Below are positions 9,867-18,035 of a DNA stretch of 64,000 nt, piece by piece. The stretch is taken from assembly GCA_050185195.1 (NCBI GenBank), contig JBFWZQ010000011.1:1-64000 (forward strand), read 5' to 3'. Numbering within the stretch: the stretch's first letter is position 1; each line of letters starts with the position of its first letter. A model generated the notes under the pieces. That model searched no databases and had not been told where the DNA came from. It saw only the letters and a list, made by a program, of their open reading frames with translations. A program made the position numbers and the translations under genes. The stretch comes from CADEFQ01 sp050185195. Lineage in GTDB: Bacteria > Pseudomonadota > Gammaproteobacteria > Steroidobacterales > Steroidobacteraceae.

Positions 9867-10727
9867 ATGGCCGGCACCAAGGAAATCCGCTCGAAGATCG
9901 CGAGTGTCAAGAGCACTCAGAAGATCACCAAGGCGATGCAGATGGTCGCGACGAGCAAGATGCGTCGCGCCCAGGACCGCATGCGCCTCGCGCGCCCCTA
10001 TGCGGAGAAGATGCGCGCGACGATCGGCCACCTGACCGAGGCGAACCCGGACTACCGCCATCCGTTCATGGTGACGCGCGAACCGAAGTCGATCGGCATC
10101 ATCGTGATCTCGACCGACCGCGGCCTGTGCGGCGGGCTGAACGCCAACATCTTCAAGAACACGATCTACCTGATGCGCGAGTGGCAGCAGAAGGGCGCGG
10201 CCGTGAACCTGTGCCTGATCGGCTCGAAGGGGCTCGGCTTCTTCCGCCGGCTCGGCCTGCCGGTGCTCGCCAACATCTCGCACCTCGGCGACCGGCCACA
10301 CGTCAAGGACCTGATCGGCACCGTGAAGGTGATGCTCGACGCGTACCGCGAAGGCCGCATCGACCGGCTGTTCCTCGTGAACGCGCATTTCGTCAACACG
10401 ATGACCCAGAAGCCGGTGGTCGAGCAGTTGCTCCCGGTCGAGCCGGTCGGCTCGAACGACCTCGCCGAGCACTGGGACTACATCTACGAACCGAGCGCCG
10501 CGGGCATCCTCGACGGCGTGCTGATGCGCTACATCGAATCGCAGGTGTACCGCGGCGCGGTGGAAAACGTGGCGTCCGAGATGGCCGCGCGCATGGTGGC
10601 GATGAAGGCCGCGTCGGACAACGCGGGCAAGCTGATCAACGAACTGCAGCTCATCTACAACAAGGCGCGGCAGGCGGCGATTACGAAAGAGCTCGCCGAG
10701 ATCGTCGGCGGAGCGGCGGCAGTCTGA
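9867..10727 (+). CDS. atpG: ATP synthase subunit gamma
   Basis: The central rotor shaft of F1. The 286-residue product begins with the conserved KEIRSKIASVKSTQKITKAM helix. It has the central STDRGLCGGLN motif and ends with the conserved C-terminal helix (YNKARQAAITKELAEIVGGA). It lies between atpA and atpD, as expected. Confidence 0.98.
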   Translation: MAGTKEIRSKIASVKSTQKITKAMQMVATSKMRRAQDRMRLARPYAEKMRATIGHLTEANPDYRHPFMVTREPKSIGIIVISTDRGLCGGLNANIFKNTIYLMREWQQKGAAVNLCLIGSKGLGFFRRLGLPVLANISHLGDRPHVKDLIGTVKVMLDAYREGRIDRLFLVNAHFVNTMTQKPVVEQLLPVEPVGSNDLAEHWDYIYEPSAAGILDGVLMRYIESQVYRGAVENVASEMAARMVAMKAASDNAGKLINELQLIYNKARQAAITKELAEIVGGAAAV

Positions 10728-10740
10728 CAAGGATATGACT

Positions 10741-12162
10741 ATGGCTACGGGCAAGATTACCCAGATCATCGGCGCGGTCATCGACGTGGAATTCCCGCGC
10801 GAATCGATTCCGCAGGTCTACGAGGCGCTGAAGCTCGAGGGCGCGGACCTCACGCTCGAGGTGCAGCAGCAGCTCGGCGACGGCGTGGTGCGCACGATCG
10901 CGATGGGCTCCTCCGAAGGCCTGAAGCGCGGCCTCACGGTCACGCCGACCGGCAAGCCGATCTCGGTGCCGGTGGGCGCCGCGACGCTCGGTCGCATCAT
11001 GGACGTGCTCGGCGCGCCGCAGGACAACCGCGGCCCGGTGGCGGCGAAGGACCACTGGTCGATCCACCGCCCCGCGCCGTCGTACGACGAGCAGGCGGGC
11101 GGCCGTGACCTCCTCGTCACCGGCATCAAGGTCATCGACCTGCTCGTGCCGTTCGCGAAGGGCGGCAAGGTCGGCCTGTTCGGCGGCGCAGGCGTCGGCA
11201 AGACCGTCAACATGCTCGAGCTGATCAACAACATCGCCAAGCAGTACAGCGGCCTGTCGGTGTTCGCCGGCGTCGGCGAGCGCACCCGCGAAGGCAACGA
11301 CTTCTACCACGAGATGGCGGAGTCGGGCGTCATCGACCTCGAGAAGCTCGAGAACTCGAAGGTCGCGATGGTGTACGGCCAGATGAACGAGCCGCCGGGC
11401 AACCGCCTGCGCGTCGCGCTCACCGGCCTCACGATGGCCGAATACTTCCGCGACGAAGTGCGCCCGGACGGCGGCAAGGGCCGCGACGTGCTGTTCTTCG
11501 TCGACAACATCTACCGCTACACGCTCGCCGGCACCGAAGTGTCGGCGCTGCTCGGCCGCATGCCGTCGGCGGTGGGTTACCAGCCGACGCTCGCCGAGGA
11601 AATGGGCGTGCTGCAGGAGCGCATCACCTCGACGAAGACCGGCTCGATCACCTCGATCCAGGCCGTGTACGTGCCCGCGGACGACCTCACCGACCCCTCG
11701 CCCGCCACGACCTTCGCGCACCTCGACGCGACGGTGGTGCTGTCGCGCCAGATCGCGGCGCTCGGCATCTACCCGGCGGTCGACCCGCTCGACTCGACGA
11801 GCCGCCAGCTCGACCCGCTGGTCGTCGGCGAGGAGCACTACAACACCGCGCGCGGCGTGCAGGCCGTGCTGCAGCGTTACAAGGAACTGCAGGACATCAT
11901 CGCGATCCTCGGCATGGACGAGCTGTCCGAAGAGGACAAGCTCACCGTGTTCCGCGCGCGCAAGATCCAGCGCTTCCTGTCGCAGCCGTTCAACGTCGCG
12001 AAGGTGTTCACCGGCCAGGACGGCAAGATCGTCTCGCTGAAGGACACGATCCGCGGCTTCAAGGGCATTCTCTCCGGCGAATTCGATCACCTGCCCGAGC
12101 AGGCGTTCTACATGGTCGGCTCCATCGACGAAGCCGTTGAAAAAGCCAAGACCCTGAGCTGA
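10741..12162 (+). CDS. atpD: ATP synthase subunit beta
   Basis: The catalytic F1 subunit, 473 residues. The P-loop GGAGVGKT is at 148-155, the catalytic Glu lies in the GERTREGND region, and the DELSEEDK element stands near the C-terminus. Two in-frame ATGs compete. The AAGGA at 10729-10733 abuts ATG 10735 but is 7 nt from ATG 10741, and the family starts MATGKI, so 10741 is preferred. The variant FFVDNIYRYTLAG, rather than FIDNIFRF, resembles xanthomonad and betaproteobacterial AtpD. Confidence 0.98.
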   Translation: MATGKITQIIGAVIDVEFPRESIPQVYEALKLEGADLTLEVQQQLGDGVVRTIAMGSSEGLKRGLTVTPTGKPISVPVGAATLGRIMDVLGAPQDNRGPVAAKDHWSIHRPAPSYDEQAGGRDLLVTGIKVIDLLVPFAKGGKVGLFGGAGVGKTVNMLELINNIAKQYSGLSVFAGVGERTREGNDFYHEMAESGVIDLEKLENSKVAMVYGQMNEPPGNRLRVALTGLTMAEYFRDEVRPDGGKGRDVLFFVDNIYRYTLAGTEVSALLGRMPSAVGYQPTLAEEMGVLQERITSTKTGSITSIQAVYVPADDLTDPSPATTFAHLDATVVLSRQIAALGIYPAVDPLDSTSRQLDPLVVGEEHYNTARGVQAVLQRYKELQDIIAILGMDELSEEDKLTVFRARKIQRFLSQPFNVAKVFTGQDGKIVSLKDTIRGFKGILSGEFDHLPEQAFYMVGSIDEAVEKAKTLS

Positions 12163-12170
12163 GGTTCACC

Positions 12171-12596
12171 GTGGCTGAGTCGGTCATTCATGTCGATGTC
12201 GTCAGCGCCGAGGGCGAGATCTTCTCGGGCCCCGCGAAGATGGTGTTCGTGCCGGCGTCGGAAGGCGACATCGGCATCGCGCCCCGTCACGCGCCGCTGC
12301 TGACCCTGCTGAAGGCCGGCGAAGTGCGCATCCAGACGCCCGAGGGCGCCGAGCACCTGATCTTCGTCGGGGGCGGCGTGCTCGAGATCCAGCCGAAGAA
12401 GGTCACGGTGCTCGCCGACACGGCGCTGCGCGCCAAGGACATCGACGAGGCGGCCGCGCTCGCCGCGAAGCAGCGCGCCGAGGAAGCGCTCAAGGACAAG
12501 GTCGACGCCATCAGCCAGGCGGAAGCGCTCGCCGAACTGACGCGCGCCGCGGCCCAGTTGAAGCTCATCGAGAAACTGCGCAAGCTCAAGGGCTGA
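12171..12596 (+). CDS. atpC: ATP synthase subunit epsilon
   Basis: The epsilon subunit joins the gamma shaft to the c ring and inhibits ATP hydrolysis. The 141-residue product has the N-terminal beta-sandwich (HVDVVSAEGEIFSG, APRHAPLLTLLKAGEV) and a C-terminal two-helix domain of normal length. The start is GTG 12171, 8 nt after atpD. It is the last gene of the ATP synthase operon. Confidence 0.97.
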   Translation: MAESVIHVDVVSAEGEIFSGPAKMVFVPASEGDIGIAPRHAPLLTLLKAGEVRIQTPEGAEHLIFVGGGVLEIQPKKVTVLADTALRAKDIDEAAALAAKQRAEEALKDKVDAISQAEALAELTRAAAQLKLIEKLRKLKG

Positions 12597-12618
12597 CGCC
12601 GCCGGCGCCGCCACGGGG

Positions 12619-13497
12619 ATGGCTGCTTCCGTGACTTCCGCGGATTCCCGCACGCCCGTGCCTCCGCGCGGCTATGCGCGGGGCCCCCACGGGCTCGTCC
12701 ACTACCATGATTCCGGCGGGCGCGTGCGCCCGGGCTCCACCTGCCTGCCCCTCGTGCTGCTGCATCAGTCACCGATGTCGGCGCGCCAGTTCGACGCCGC
12801 GCTCGGGCCGCTCGCCACGCACCGCATACGGTCAATCGCCATCGACACGCCGGGGTTCGGATATTCCGACCCGGTCCCGTTCGTGCCGCGCATCGAGGAC
12901 TGGGCGGGCTCGATCGTGGCGGTGCTCGACCACCTGGGTATCACCCGGGCCGACCTGCTCGGGCATCACACCGGTGCGCTGCTCGCGACTGAAGTGGCGC
13001 TGCAGGCGCCTGCCCGCGTTCGCCGCCTGGTCCTGAATGGCCCTTTCCCGGCCAGTGGCAGCGAGCGCCGGCAGTACCTTGCGACCATGGAGGCGGCACG
13101 CGGGGAATCCGCGCCCGCCATCGACGGCATGCACTTCGTGAGGAGCTTTGCGCTGCGGATCGCGATGCACGGACCGGCACCCGCGGATCCGGAGTTGATC
13201 ACCCGCTATGTGGTCCAGAAGTACCAGGGCCTGGCGCCGCACTGGCATGGACACAACGCGGCCTTTCACTACGACCACGCTGCCGCGATGGCGCGGCTCA
13301 CACATCGCACGCTCATACTCACGAACACCGGCGACGACATCCACGAGTTCGCGAAGCGCGCCGCGGCCCTGCGTCCCGACTTCGAGTACCACGAAATGCA
13401 AGGTGGGACGCACGACATCGTCGACCAGCGTCCGGACGAATGGGCAGCGATCGTCGCGGCTTTCCTCGAAGAGGGTACGGCAGGCAGCCGACCCTGA
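12619..13497 (+). CDS. alpha/beta hydrolase fold protein with His at the nucleophile position
   Basis: A 292-residue alpha/beta hydrolase-fold protein, cytosolic because no signal peptide is seen. LLHQSPMSARQFD (48-60) is the oxyanion-hole region, and IDTPGFGYSD (75-84) follows. The nucleophile elbow reads GHHTG at 115-119, with His117 where Ser, Cys or Asp normally stands. A candidate acid (Asp239/240 in TNTGDD) and base (His265 in GGTHD) remain. It could be a non-hydrolytic member or a subfamily with altered catalysis; the substrate is unknown. It is 22 nt after atpC, possibly by read-through, and ends at a strong hairpin. Confidence 0.8.
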   Translation: MAASVTSADSRTPVPPRGYARGPHGLVHYHDSGGRVRPGSTCLPLVLLHQSPMSARQFDAALGPLATHRIRSIAIDTPGFGYSDPVPFVPRIEDWAGSIVAVLDHLGITRADLLGHHTGALLATEVALQAPARVRRLVLNGPFPASGSERRQYLATMEAARGESAPAIDGMHFVRSFALRIAMHGPAPADPELITRYVVQKYQGLAPHWHGHNAAFHYDHAAAMARLTHRTLILTNTGDDIHEFAKRAAALRPDFEYHEMQGGTHDIVDQRPDEWAAIVAAFLEEGTAGSRP

Positions 13498-13503
13498 CAC
13501 GCA

Positions 13504-13537
13504 ATTCCCCGCGGGCCGCTCCCGGCCCGCGGGGAAT
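13504..13537. terminator. 15-bp perfect hairpin between convergent genes
   Basis: A perfect inverted repeat with 15-bp arms (13504-13518 and 13523-13537) and a 4-nt loop. It lies in the 58-bp gap between the convergent hydrolase and EF-hand genes. No T-run follows on either strand, so it is a terminator-like or transcript-stabilising hairpin serving both genes rather than a textbook intrinsic terminator. Confidence 0.6.
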
Positions 13538-13555
13538 GCGCCCGGCCCGGAAGTG

Positions 13556-13825
13556 CTACTGCGCCGGGTCGGGCTTGACCGGTTCCGCCTGTGGCTTCGC
13601 CGATGCCTGCCACTTGCCGAACTCCTCCTTCGACACCGCGCCATCGCTGTTGGCGTCGGCGGTGGCGAACTCGGCGGAGAGGGTCTTGTCCGCGACCGAT
13701 TCGCTCACCGAGATGACACCGTCGGCGTTCTTGTCGAGCGACTCGAACGACTTCGAAGCCATGGTTTCGCCGGCGAGGGCGGTGCCCGCGAGCAGGGCCG
13801 CGGCCGTCAGGATCAGGTGTTTCAT
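13556..13825 (-). CDS. exported EF-hand calcium-binding protein
   Basis: An 89-residue protein with a signal peptide (residues 1-18, ending LAGTALA). Two EF-hand loops follow: DKNADGVISVSE (31-42) and DANSDGAVSKEE (57-68). Both keep Asp at position 1 and Glu at position 12. The C-terminus is Pro/Lys-rich. It probably binds Ca2+ in the periplasm; the partner is unknown. The frame is open well upstream, but only the ATG at 13825 gives a sensible signal peptide. Confidence 0.85.
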   Translation of the reverse strand: MKHLILTAAALLAGTALAGETMASKSFESLDKNADGVISVSESVADKTLSAEFATADANSDGAVSKEEFGKWQASAKPQAEPVKPDPAQ

Positions 13826-13959
13826 GTCGTGTCTCCGGTGGTATGGGCTGAGGATTCGCCCTGGAACGTATCGCCGGGAGCGCAGGCGCGTAATGTCAGG
13901 AAAACGCGACAGGCCGGGGCCCGGCCGGCGGCGTCCTACACGCCCTCGTTCGCCTGGGC

Positions 13960-13973
13960 CCGGAAATTTCCGG
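13960..13973. promoter_or_regulatory. 14-bp perfect palindrome in the EF-hand/glmU intergenic region
   Basis: CCGGAAATTTCCGG is a perfect palindrome in the 269-bp divergent region. It lies 135 bp upstream of the EF-hand start and 122 bp upstream of glmU. An adjoining TCCGG-CA-CCGGA repeat extends the symmetry. It may be an operator; nothing in the sequence identifies a regulator. Confidence 0.35.
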
Positions 13974-14082
13974 CACCGGAGGCTTGTCTCGCACATCCGA
14001 CGTCGCAACGGCTCCGACAAGAAATTCCGGAGCAGACTGACCCGCGAGCCTGTCGCGGTCCTACTTTCCGTCGGCGCTCGGA

Positions 14083-14088
14083 TACAAT
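14083..14088 (+). promoter_or_regulatory. -10 element (TACAAT) of glmU, probably leaderless
   Basis: TACAAT ends 6 nt before the glmU ATG. A transcript started from it would begin at or next to the ATG, and no Shine-Dalgarno sequence is present. No good -35 hexamer is seen. Confidence 0.45.
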
Positions 14089-14094
14089 CGCGCG

Positions 14095-15459
14095 ATGCCA
14101 CTTGCCATCGTGATCCTGGCCGCCGGCCAGGGAAAGCGGATGCGTTCCGACCTGCCGAAGGTCCTGCAGCCGCTCGCCGGCCGGCCGCTGCTCGCGCACG
14201 TGATCGCCACCGCGCAGGAACTCGATCCTGCTTCGGTCCACGTCGTCTACGGCCACGGCGGCGAGCGCGTGCGTGAAACGCTGGCCGCCGCGCCGGTCGC
14301 CTGGGTGCACCAGGCCGAACAGCTCGGAACCGGCCACGCGGTCGCCCAGGCGATGCCGCAAGTGGCCGACGGTGACCTCGTGCTCGTGCTCTACGGCGAC
14401 GTGCCGCTGATCCGCGCCGAGACCCTGCGGGAGCTCGTGGCCTGCGCCGGCCCGAAGAGCGTCGCACTGCTCACGACCGAGCTCGACGACCCCGTCGGCT
14501 ACGGTCGCATCGTGCGCAACGCCCGCGGCCAGGTGCAGCGCATCGTCGAGGAGAAGGACGCCACGGCGCGCATCAAGCGCATCCGGGAAGGCAACACCGG
14601 CGTGATGGTCGCGCCGGCAAAGCTGCTGCGCAAATGGCTCGCGCGCCTGCGCACGAACAACGCGCAGGGCGAGCTCTATCTCACCGACATCGTCGCGATG
14701 GCGGTGAAGGAGAAGGTGAAGGTCGTGCCGCTGGTCGACGAAAACCCCACCGACGTGCTCGGCGTCAACGACAAGGCGCAGCTCGCCGAGGTCGAGGCGG
14801 CCTATCGCGCGCGGCGCGCGGGCGCGCTGCTCGCGGCGGGGGTCACGCTGGTCGATCCTTCGCGCATCGACGTGCGCGGCGCGCTCGAAACGGGCCGCGA
14901 CGTGCTGATCGACGTCAATGTCGTCTTCGAGGGCCGCGTGCGCCTCGGCGATCGCGTGCGCATCGGCCCGAACTGCGTGATCCGCGACACCGAGATCGGC
15001 GACGACACCGAAGTCTTCCCGAACTGCGTGATCGATCGCGCGACAATCGGGCCCGCCTGCCACATCGGGCCGTTCGCGCGTTTCCGGCCGGCCTCGAAAC
15101 TCGCGCGCGGCGTGCATATCGGCAACTTCGTCGAGGTGAAGAACAGCACGCTCGGCGAGGGCAGCAAGTCGAACCACCTCACCTACCTCGGCGACGCCGT
15201 GATCGGCGCGAAGGTCAACGTCGGCGCGGGCACCGTCACCTGCAATTACGACGGCGCGAACAAGTCGCAGACCCACATCGACGACGGCGCCTTTATCGGC
15301 TCGGGCGCCATGCTGGTCGCGCCGGTGCGGGTCGGCGCGCGCGCGACGATCGGCGCGGGCTCGGTAATCACGCGCGACACGCCAGCCGACAAGCTCACCC
15401 TCGAGCGCTCGAAGCAGGTCACGATCGATGGCTGGAAAAGGCCCACGAAGAAGGCCTGA
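14095..15459 (+). CDS. glmU: bifunctional UDP-GlcNAc pyrophosphorylase / GlcN-1-P N-acetyltransferase
   Basis: GlmU acetylates glucosamine-1-phosphate and uridylates the product to UDP-GlcNAc, the precursor of peptidoglycan and LPS. The 454 residues cover both domains. The N-terminal pyrophosphorylase has LAAGQGKRM (8-16) and LYGDVPL. The C-terminal left-handed beta-helix contains hexapeptide repeats and the active-site block KSNHLTYLGDAVIG. It is separated from glmS by 7 kb that includes the mod genes and an accessory island; the two genes adjoin more closely in many gammaproteobacteria. Confidence 0.98.
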   Translation: MPLAIVILAAGQGKRMRSDLPKVLQPLAGRPLLAHVIATAQELDPASVHVVYGHGGERVRETLAAAPVAWVHQAEQLGTGHAVAQAMPQVADGDLVLVLYGDVPLIRAETLRELVACAGPKSVALLTTELDDPVGYGRIVRNARGQVQRIVEEKDATARIKRIREGNTGVMVAPAKLLRKWLARLRTNNAQGELYLTDIVAMAVKEKVKVVPLVDENPTDVLGVNDKAQLAEVEAAYRARRAGALLAAGVTLVDPSRIDVRGALETGRDVLIDVNVVFEGRVRLGDRVRIGPNCVIRDTEIGDDTEVFPNCVIDRATIGPACHIGPFARFRPASKLARGVHIGNFVEVKNSTLGEGSKSNHLTYLGDAVIGAKVNVGAGTVTCNYDGANKSQTHIDDGAFIGSGAMLVAPVRVGARATIGAGSVITRDTPADKLTLERSKQVTIDGWKRPTKKA

Positions 15460-15474
15460 GCGCGGGCCGCGCTG

Positions 15475-16167
15475 ATGGGGCTCACCGCCGCCGAGCTCGA
15501 TGCGCTGTGGCTCAGCTTCGGCGTTGCGACGCGCAGCGTGCTCATCTCCCTGCCGGTCGCCACGCTGATCGCCTGGCTGCTCGTGCGCGGGCGCTTTCGC
15601 GGCCGCTTCGTGCTCGACGCCCTCGTGCACCTGCCGCTCGTGTTGCCCCCGGTCGTGGTGGGCTACTTGCTGCTGGTGCTCTTCGGGCGCCGCGGCCCGA
15701 TCGGCGGCTGGCTGTACGACAGCTTCGGCATCCAGCTCGCGTTCACGACGGCGGGCGCAGCGCTTGCCACCGCGGTCATGTCCTTTCCACTGATGGTGCG
15801 CGCGATGCGCCTCTCGCTGGAGTCCGTCGACCGCGGCCTCGAGGATGCGGCGCGCACGCTCGGCGCCGGTCCGCTGGACCGCTTCCTCTCGATCACGTTG
15901 CCATTGATGCTGCCCGGCATCCTCGCGGGCGCCGTCACGGCGTTCGCGGCGAGCCTCGGCGAGTTCGGTGCGGTCATCACCTTCGTGTCGAACATTCCCG
16001 GCGAAACCCGCACGCTGCCGCTCGCGCTCTACACCGCGATCCAGACTCCCGGCGGCGATGCGGCCGCGGCGCGCATCGCGGGCCTTTCGCTCGCGCTCGG
16101 CTTCGCGGGGCTCGCGCTGTCCGAGTGGCTCGCGCGGCGCGTGCGCCGCACGCTGGGGCAGGCGTGA
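15475..16167 (+). CDS. modB: molybdate ABC transporter permease ModB
   Basis: The membrane subunit of the molybdate importer, 230 residues with about five transmembrane helices. The cytoplasmic EAA loop (EDAARTLGAGPLDRFLSIT) contacts ModC. GEFGAVITFVSNIPGETRT is typical of ModB. It lies 15 nt after glmU and 13 nt before modC. The binding protein ModA is encoded 3 kb downstream, on the far side of an accessory island. Confidence 0.93.
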   Translation: MGLTAAELDALWLSFGVATRSVLISLPVATLIAWLLVRGRFRGRFVLDALVHLPLVLPPVVVGYLLLVLFGRRGPIGGWLYDSFGIQLAFTTAGAALATAVMSFPLMVRAMRLSLESVDRGLEDAARTLGAGPLDRFLSITLPLMLPGILAGAVTAFAASLGEFGAVITFVSNIPGETRTLPLALYTAIQTPGGDAAAARIAGLSLALGFAGLALSEWLARRVRRTLGQA

Positions 16168-16180
16168 AACGGGCACGCGC

Positions 16181-17278
16181 ATGATCCATGTCGACGTTGC
16201 CCTGCGCCGCGGCGACTTCACGCTCGATGCGCGCTTCGAGACGCCGCAGGCCGGCGTCGTCGCGCTCTTCGGCCGCTCGGGCTGCGGCAAGACCACGCTC
16301 GTCAACCTGATCAGCGGGCTGTTGCGGCCCGAGCGCGGGCGCATCGAGATCGGCGGCGAAATCCTGCTCGACACGGCGGGCGGGCGCTGCCTCGCGCCCG
16401 AGGCGCGCCAGGTCGGCTACGTGTTCCAGGATGCGCGCCTCTTTCCGCATCTCTCGGTCGCCGCCAACCTCGCCTATGGCCTGCGGCGCAGCCGCGGACG
16501 CGCGCATGTCATCGAATACGACGAAGTCATCGCGCTGCTCGCGCTGGCCCCGCTGCTCGAACGGCGTCCCCACTCGCTGTCGGGCGGCGAGCGCCAGCGC
16601 GTGGGTCTCGGCCGCGCGCTGCTCGCGCAGCCGCGCCTGCTGCTGCTCGACGAACCGCTCGCCTCGCTCGACGTGGCGCGCCGCGAAGAAGTGCTGCCCT
16701 ACCTCGAGGCGCTGCGGCTGCGCCTGTCGCTGCCGATGATCTACGTGAGCCACGCCTTCGACGAAGTGCTGCGCCTCGCGACCCATCTCGTCGTGCTGGA
16801 AGCCGGGCGTGTCGTCGCCCAGGGGCCGCTCACCGAGGCCAGCCTGGATCCGGCGCTCGCCGCCATCGTCGGTTCCGCGGCGGTCGGCGCCGTGCTCGAC
16901 GCGCAGGTGCTCGATCGTGACGGTGCGTCGGGGCTGGTTCGCGTGCGGGTCGGGCACAGCGGCGAACTGCGCTTGCGGGCACACGATCTCGACGCGGGCG
17001 CGCGGCTGCGCGTGCAGGTGCTCGCGCGCGACGTGATCCTCTCCGACCGCCCGCCCGTGGGCCTGAGCGTGCGCAATGCGCTGCGCGGGCACATCGTGTC
17101 GATCGAGCCGCAGGGCGACGAAGCCTGCCGCGCGCTGGTCGACCTCGACGGCGCGCGCATCGTGGCACATGTCACCCGCGATGCCGTGTCGGCCCTGCAG
17201 CTGCGCCCGGGTGGCGAGGTGTGGGCGCTCGTGAAGGCGGTGTCGTTGCGCAGCCACGTGTTTCCCGGGGCATCGTAG
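16181..17278 (+). CDS. modC: molybdate ABC transporter ATP-binding protein ModC
   Basis: The ATPase of the molybdate importer, 365 residues. Walker A GRSGCGKT is at 31-38, the signature is LSGGERQRVGLGRALL, and Walker B is LLLLDEPLASLD. A C-terminal molybdate-binding (TOBE) domain occupies about 290-365. ATG 16181 is chosen because the ABC fold starts there; the frame is open further upstream inside modB. Imported molybdate would feed cofactor synthesis, relevant to the Mo hydroxylase at 39.7-42.3 kb. Confidence 0.94.
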   Translation: MIHVDVALRRGDFTLDARFETPQAGVVALFGRSGCGKTTLVNLISGLLRPERGRIEIGGEILLDTAGGRCLAPEARQVGYVFQDARLFPHLSVAANLAYGLRRSRGRAHVIEYDEVIALLALAPLLERRPHSLSGGERQRVGLGRALLAQPRLLLLDEPLASLDVARREEVLPYLEALRLRLSLPMIYVSHAFDEVLRLATHLVVLEAGRVVAQGPLTEASLDPALAAIVGSAAVGAVLDAQVLDRDGASGLVRVRVGHSGELRLRAHDLDAGARLRVQVLARDVILSDRPPVGLSVRNALRGHIVSIEPQGDEACRALVDLDGARIVAHVTRDAVSALQLRPGGEVWALVKAVSLRSHVFPGAS

Positions 17279-17355
17279 TCGCATCGTCCGTGCGCGACAC
17301 CCGGCGCTGCGCGGAGAGGGGCGGCTGAAGTTGCCCGGCAGGCAGGCTGCGCCTG

Positions 17356-17402
17356 TTGCGCGCCTCAATGCGACCATATACTGATATGGCCGTATAGCCA
17401 TA
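17356..17402. promoter_or_regulatory. candidate brnTA promoter with two overlapping inverted repeats
   Basis: An AT-rich patch upstream of brnT holds two overlapping inverted repeats. CCATAT-N4-ATATGG is at 17374-17389 and TATGGC-N6-GCCATA at 17385-17402. A possible promoter, TTGCGC (17356-17361) with TATACT (17377-17382) and 15-bp spacing, overlaps the first repeat. Autorepression by the BrnT-BrnA complex is known for the family and is the likely role. Confidence 0.45.
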
Positions 17403-17409
17403 CTCATGA

Positions 17410-17415
17410 TAAACT
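17410..17415 (+). promoter_or_regulatory. alternative -10 element (TAAACT) for brnT
   Basis: TAAACT ends 6 nt before the brnT ATG without an intervening Shine-Dalgarno sequence. It would give a leaderless transcript and competes with the TATACT element upstream. Confidence 0.3.
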
Positions 17416-17421
17416 CGGCCC

Positions 17422-17739
17422 ATGCCAGTCTCCTTTGAGTGGGACCCCCGCAAGGACAGGGCAAATCAGGAGAAGCACGGGGTGAGCTTCGCGGAAGGCC
17501 AGCGCGCCTTCTTCGACAGGCACCGTATCATCGCCGAGGATCTGAAACACAGCACCCCGAAGGAGAGACGCTACTACTGCTACGGCAATCATGGAGGCGG
17601 AATCCTGACCGTGCGTTTCACGTACCGGGGCGGAATCATCCGCATCTTCGGGGCAGGCTACTGGACCAAAGGCAGGCGCATCTATGAGCAAGAGAATCAA
17701 ATACACAAAGGGCCCCGTCGGAGCCGTGAAGATCGTTGA
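17422..17739 (+). CDS. brnT: BrnT family toxin
   Basis: A 105-residue BrnT-type ribonuclease toxin (RelE-like fold) of a type II system. It shows the family pattern FEWDPRKDRANQEKHGVSF near the N-terminus, then HSTPKERRYY and RGGIIRIFGAGYWTKGRR. The toxin-first order with an overlapping antitoxin gene is usual for brnTA. It overlaps brnA by 56 bp and starts the accessory island that separates modBC from modA. Confidence 0.85.
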   Translation: MPVSFEWDPRKDRANQEKHGVSFAEGQRAFFDRHRIIAEDLKHSTPKERRYYCYGNHGGGILTVRFTYRGGIIRIFGAGYWTKGRRIYEQENQIHKGPRRSREDR

Positions 17740-17953
17740 CGACTTTCTCCCGCCTCCCGGCGAGCTGGTGGCGAAGGAAGAAGTGGAGAAGGTCACGATC
17801 GCGCTTTCAAAGCGTAGCGTCGATTTCTTCAGGGACGAGGCAAAGCGCCATGGCACGCAGTACCAGAGAATGATCCGGGCCCTGCTGGACCGATACGCCC
17901 AGCTCAACTCGCCGTCCAACAAGTCGCGAGAGCAAGCCCCTCGAAAGTCCTAG
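17684..17953 (+). CDS. brnA: BrnA-like ribbon-helix-helix antitoxin
   Basis: An 89-residue partner of BrnT. The centre (EKVTIALSKRSVDFFRDEAK, then YQRMIRALLDRYA) matches the ribbon-helix-helix DNA-binding fold of BrnA/CopG antitoxins. The N-terminal half should bind and neutralise BrnT. The frame starts at ATG 17684 inside brnT, which favours coupled translation. Identification rests on the fold pattern and position. Confidence 0.75.
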   Translation: MSKRIKYTKGPVGAVKIVDDFLPPPGELVAKEEVEKVTIALSKRSVDFFRDEAKRHGTQYQRMIRALLDRYAQLNSPSNKSREQAPRKS

Positions 17954-18035
17954 CGCATGACACGGGGGGATATACGTTTCCCTCGAGGCATTTTCTGGGC
18001 GCCTGGAAGAATGCTTTGGTGCCTTCCCACCCGGC

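Noticed and set aside
17613..17628. Partial parS-like sequence (GTTTCACGT)
   Set aside because: Only one half matches the TGTTTCACGTGAAACA consensus. It lies in brnT coding sequence and is not palindromic.
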